From: Citrobacter koseri ATCC BAA-895 | Lineage (GTDB): Bacteria; Pseudomonadota; Gammaproteobacteria; Enterobacterales; Enterobacteriaceae | Direction: 5' to 3' | DNA: 64,000 nucleotides | NCBI RefSeq assembly: GCF_000018045.1 | Contig: NC_009792.1 | Span: 2,232,001-2,296,000 of the forward strand | In this document: in pieces, positions 62,689 through 64,000 of the stretch | Layout: every line of letters begins with the position of its first letter | Position numbering within the stretch: position 1 is the first letter of the stretch | The notes under the pieces: model-generated | Told to the model about the DNA's origin: nothing | The model's input: only the letters and a program-made list of their open reading frames with translations | Database searches by the model: none | Made by a program: the position numbers and the translations under genes

Positions 62689-63021
62689 TTATTTGGCGCT
62701 ATTTTTGCTGCGAATTTCCTGCCAGATTTTGTCGCAATCGGCGGTCACCGCCTGATCGTTCCCCGTACGCGTAGCCTGAATGCACTGCTGGTAATCCAGT
62801 ATGCGCACGCTCTCTTCTGTAGCAAACTGCTTGTGCTGGTCATCTTTCTTCAGCACGTTCAGTACACTCTGACAGGCCTCAATTTTCTCTGGCGAACCTT
62901 GCGCCGTATTGATGCAGGCGCTATATGCCTCTTTTAACTGACTGTCTTCTTTCGGCGCGGTTGGCTGCGCGCAGGCCACCAGTCCCGATGCCATCATGGC
63001 GATGAGTAACAGTTTTTTCAT
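62689..63021 (-). CDS. chiQ: ChiQ (YbfN), small lipoprotein
   Basis: The 110-residue protein has a lipoprotein signal (MKKLLLIAMMASGLVAC, lipobox LVAC with Cys17) and two further pairs of Cys in the mature part (SACINTAQGSPEKIEACQS; QQCIQAT...DCDKIW). It follows chiP by 49 bp and is co-transcribed with it in E. coli and Salmonella, where the operon is silenced by the sRNA ChiX unless chitosugars are present. Its own function is unknown. Confidence 0.93.
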   Translation of the reverse strand: MKKLLLIAMMASGLVACAQPTAPKEDSQLKEAYSACINTAQGSPEKIEACQSVLNVLKKDDQHKQFATEESVRILDYQQCIQATRTGNDQAVTADCDKIWQEIRSKNSAK

Positions 63022-63070
63022 ATCAGTGTCCTCAACGTTGCGGCAGACAAATCGCCTGCCGCAACGAGCA

Positions 63071-64000
63071 TCAGAAAATAGTGAACGGAGCGATAACCAT
63101 GAACTTCACGTCACGTTCATCCTGGAAGATGTTGCCGTAACCGCCGCCCCAGCTTGGGATGTTGGAGTGGTTGTCATATTCCGTGAAGTGCAGTTTAAAC
63201 ATGGTGCCTTTGGCACGGCCTTCCTGTAGGGTGTAGACCGCATCAAGGCTGTAAGAAGACTCTTCAATGGTACGGTTTTTGTCATAGTACGCATCCGGGG
63301 TAATCTGCCAGGTTGATGGCTTCGCGTCCCAGGCGTAAACGTATGACGCCCCCACTGCCCAGCCCGGCAGGTTCCAGTTTTTCAGATCGTACATCGCACC
63401 GAAGAAGACGGCTTTTTCGCCGTTGGCGTTAAAGTCTGAGCGGTTATCCCACCAGATATCCAGACGACCGTTTGAGGATGCGTAAGTTGGCGTCATACGT
63501 TGCAGGAAGTAACCTTGTTGACCGTCCGCCTTAACCCAGGTCCCTTCCAGGCGCAAATCGACGACTTCGGCCACTTTGTAACCGAAAGTCAGCGCCTGCA
63601 ACCAGGCGGTGCCGTCATAAATATCGTTTACGCTGCGATCATCAACTTTGTCGCGCGCACCATAGAACTGATAGCTGGTGGTGAACGGGTTGCCGCCCAA
63701 ATCAAATTTGTAGCTGGCTTTAGCAAAATACTGGTCGACATACCCTTCTGACTGACCAAATGCCGCTTCCAGCACGAGGTCATTTTTGAAATCGTATTTA
63801 GCACCGATAGAATGGAGGTAATCCACTTTGGTCTTTTTATCGGCCTGATAGAATTTATCAACATCGGTGTGCCACGGCGCTTTATATTGGTTGGCCCACA
63901 TATAGGAGAAACTCAGCGCGCCCGCATCACCGTAGTCAAAATTCGCTCCGGCTTCCGCACCCTGATAAGTACCCGGCATAAAGCTCCAGTGCGGCGCTAA
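63071..64000 (-). CDS. chiP: ChiP (YbfM), chitoporin, C-terminal part cut by window edge
   Basis: The frame is open to the last base of the window; 309 codons plus stop are present and the N-terminus with signal peptide is beyond 64000. It is an OprD-family outer-membrane porin (YMWANQYKAPWHTDVDKFYQ, FGYKVAEVVDLRLEGTWVKADGQQG) ending in the aromatic strand VKFMVIAPFTIF. In E. coli and Salmonella it admits chitobiose and longer chitosugars. Truncation is due only to the window. Confidence 0.95.
   Translation of the reverse strand, partial: LAPHWSFMPGTYQGAEAGANFDYGDAGALSFSYMWANQYKAPWHTDVDKFYQADKKTKVDYLHSIGAKYDFKNDLVLEAAFGQSEGYVDQYFAKASYKFDLGGNPFTTSYQFYGARDKVDDRSVNDIYDGTAWLQALTFGYKVAEVVDLRLEGTWVKADGQQGYFLQRMTPTYASSNGRLDIWWDNRSDFNANGEKAVFFGAMYDLKNWNLPGWAVGASYVYAWDAKPSTWQITPDAYYDKNRTIEESSYSLDAVYTLQEGRAKGTMFKLHFTEYDNHSNIPSWGGGYGNIFQDERDVKFMVIAPFTIF

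Overview
This 64 kb window is chromosomal DNA of an enterobacterium, most likely a Citrobacter close to C. amalonaticus, C. farmeri or C. rodentium. Most genes are near-identical to E. coli or Salmonella homologues and keep the conserved order mng - suc - sdh - gltA - nei - pxp - dtpD - kdp - speF/potE - pgm/seqA - fldA/fur - chiPQ, read here in the opposite orientation to the usual E. coli map. The methylaspartate ammonia-lyase closely resembles the C. amalonaticus enzyme as I remember it. No rRNA, tRNA, IS element, prophage or CRISPR array is visible.

Layout: (1) 1-1577, 5' part of mngA and divergent mngR (mannosylglycerate PTS and its GntR regulator). (2) 2068-13350, an accessory block for glutamate fermentation through 3-methylaspartate. 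It holds B12-dependent glutamate mutase (glmS, glmL, glmE), methylaspartate ammonia-lyase, an AtuA-like/DUF4387 pair of unknown function, a glutamate/dicarboxylate symporter, a class I fumarase/mesaconase, a cobalamin adenosyltransferase and a convergent LysR regulator. (3) 13807-25687, the TCA block: sucABCD and sdhCDAB on the minus strand and gltA on the plus strand, with a candidate SdhX-type 3'UTR sRNA after sucD. (4) 25877-29244, an AT-rich toxin/immunity island. An 'evolved' Hcp (T6SS tube protein fused to a Pyocin_S region and a colicin-E-type HNH DNase) is followed by two Im-family immunity genes, a chimeric immunity-like gene and an unknown gene. (5) 29464-36716, abrB, then an inserted sugar locus (KdgM-type porin, GH88 unsaturated uronyl hydrolase, LacY-family symporter, DUF2264 protein, divergent AraC regulator). 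(6) 36784-43116, a 5-oxoproline salvage operon (ybgI, pxpBCA, DUF969/DUF979 putative transporter, pcp) ending in the DNA-repair gene nei. (7) 43383-64000, core genes: dtpD, ybfA, kdpFABCDE, speFL-speF-potE, pgm, seqA, ybfF, ybfE, fldA, uof-fur, chiQ and the 3' part of chiP.

How it fits together: regions 2, 3 and 6 all feed glutamate or its derivatives into central carbon metabolism. Regions 2, 4 and 5 look like accessory modules set at junctions of the conserved backbone. The most unusual part is region 4, a T6SS effector carrying a bacteriocin translocation-like domain and followed by a small array of diverged immunity genes. REP/BIME palindromes sit in at least seven intergenic spaces, including a five-unit array that forms the 3' end of the LysR gene.
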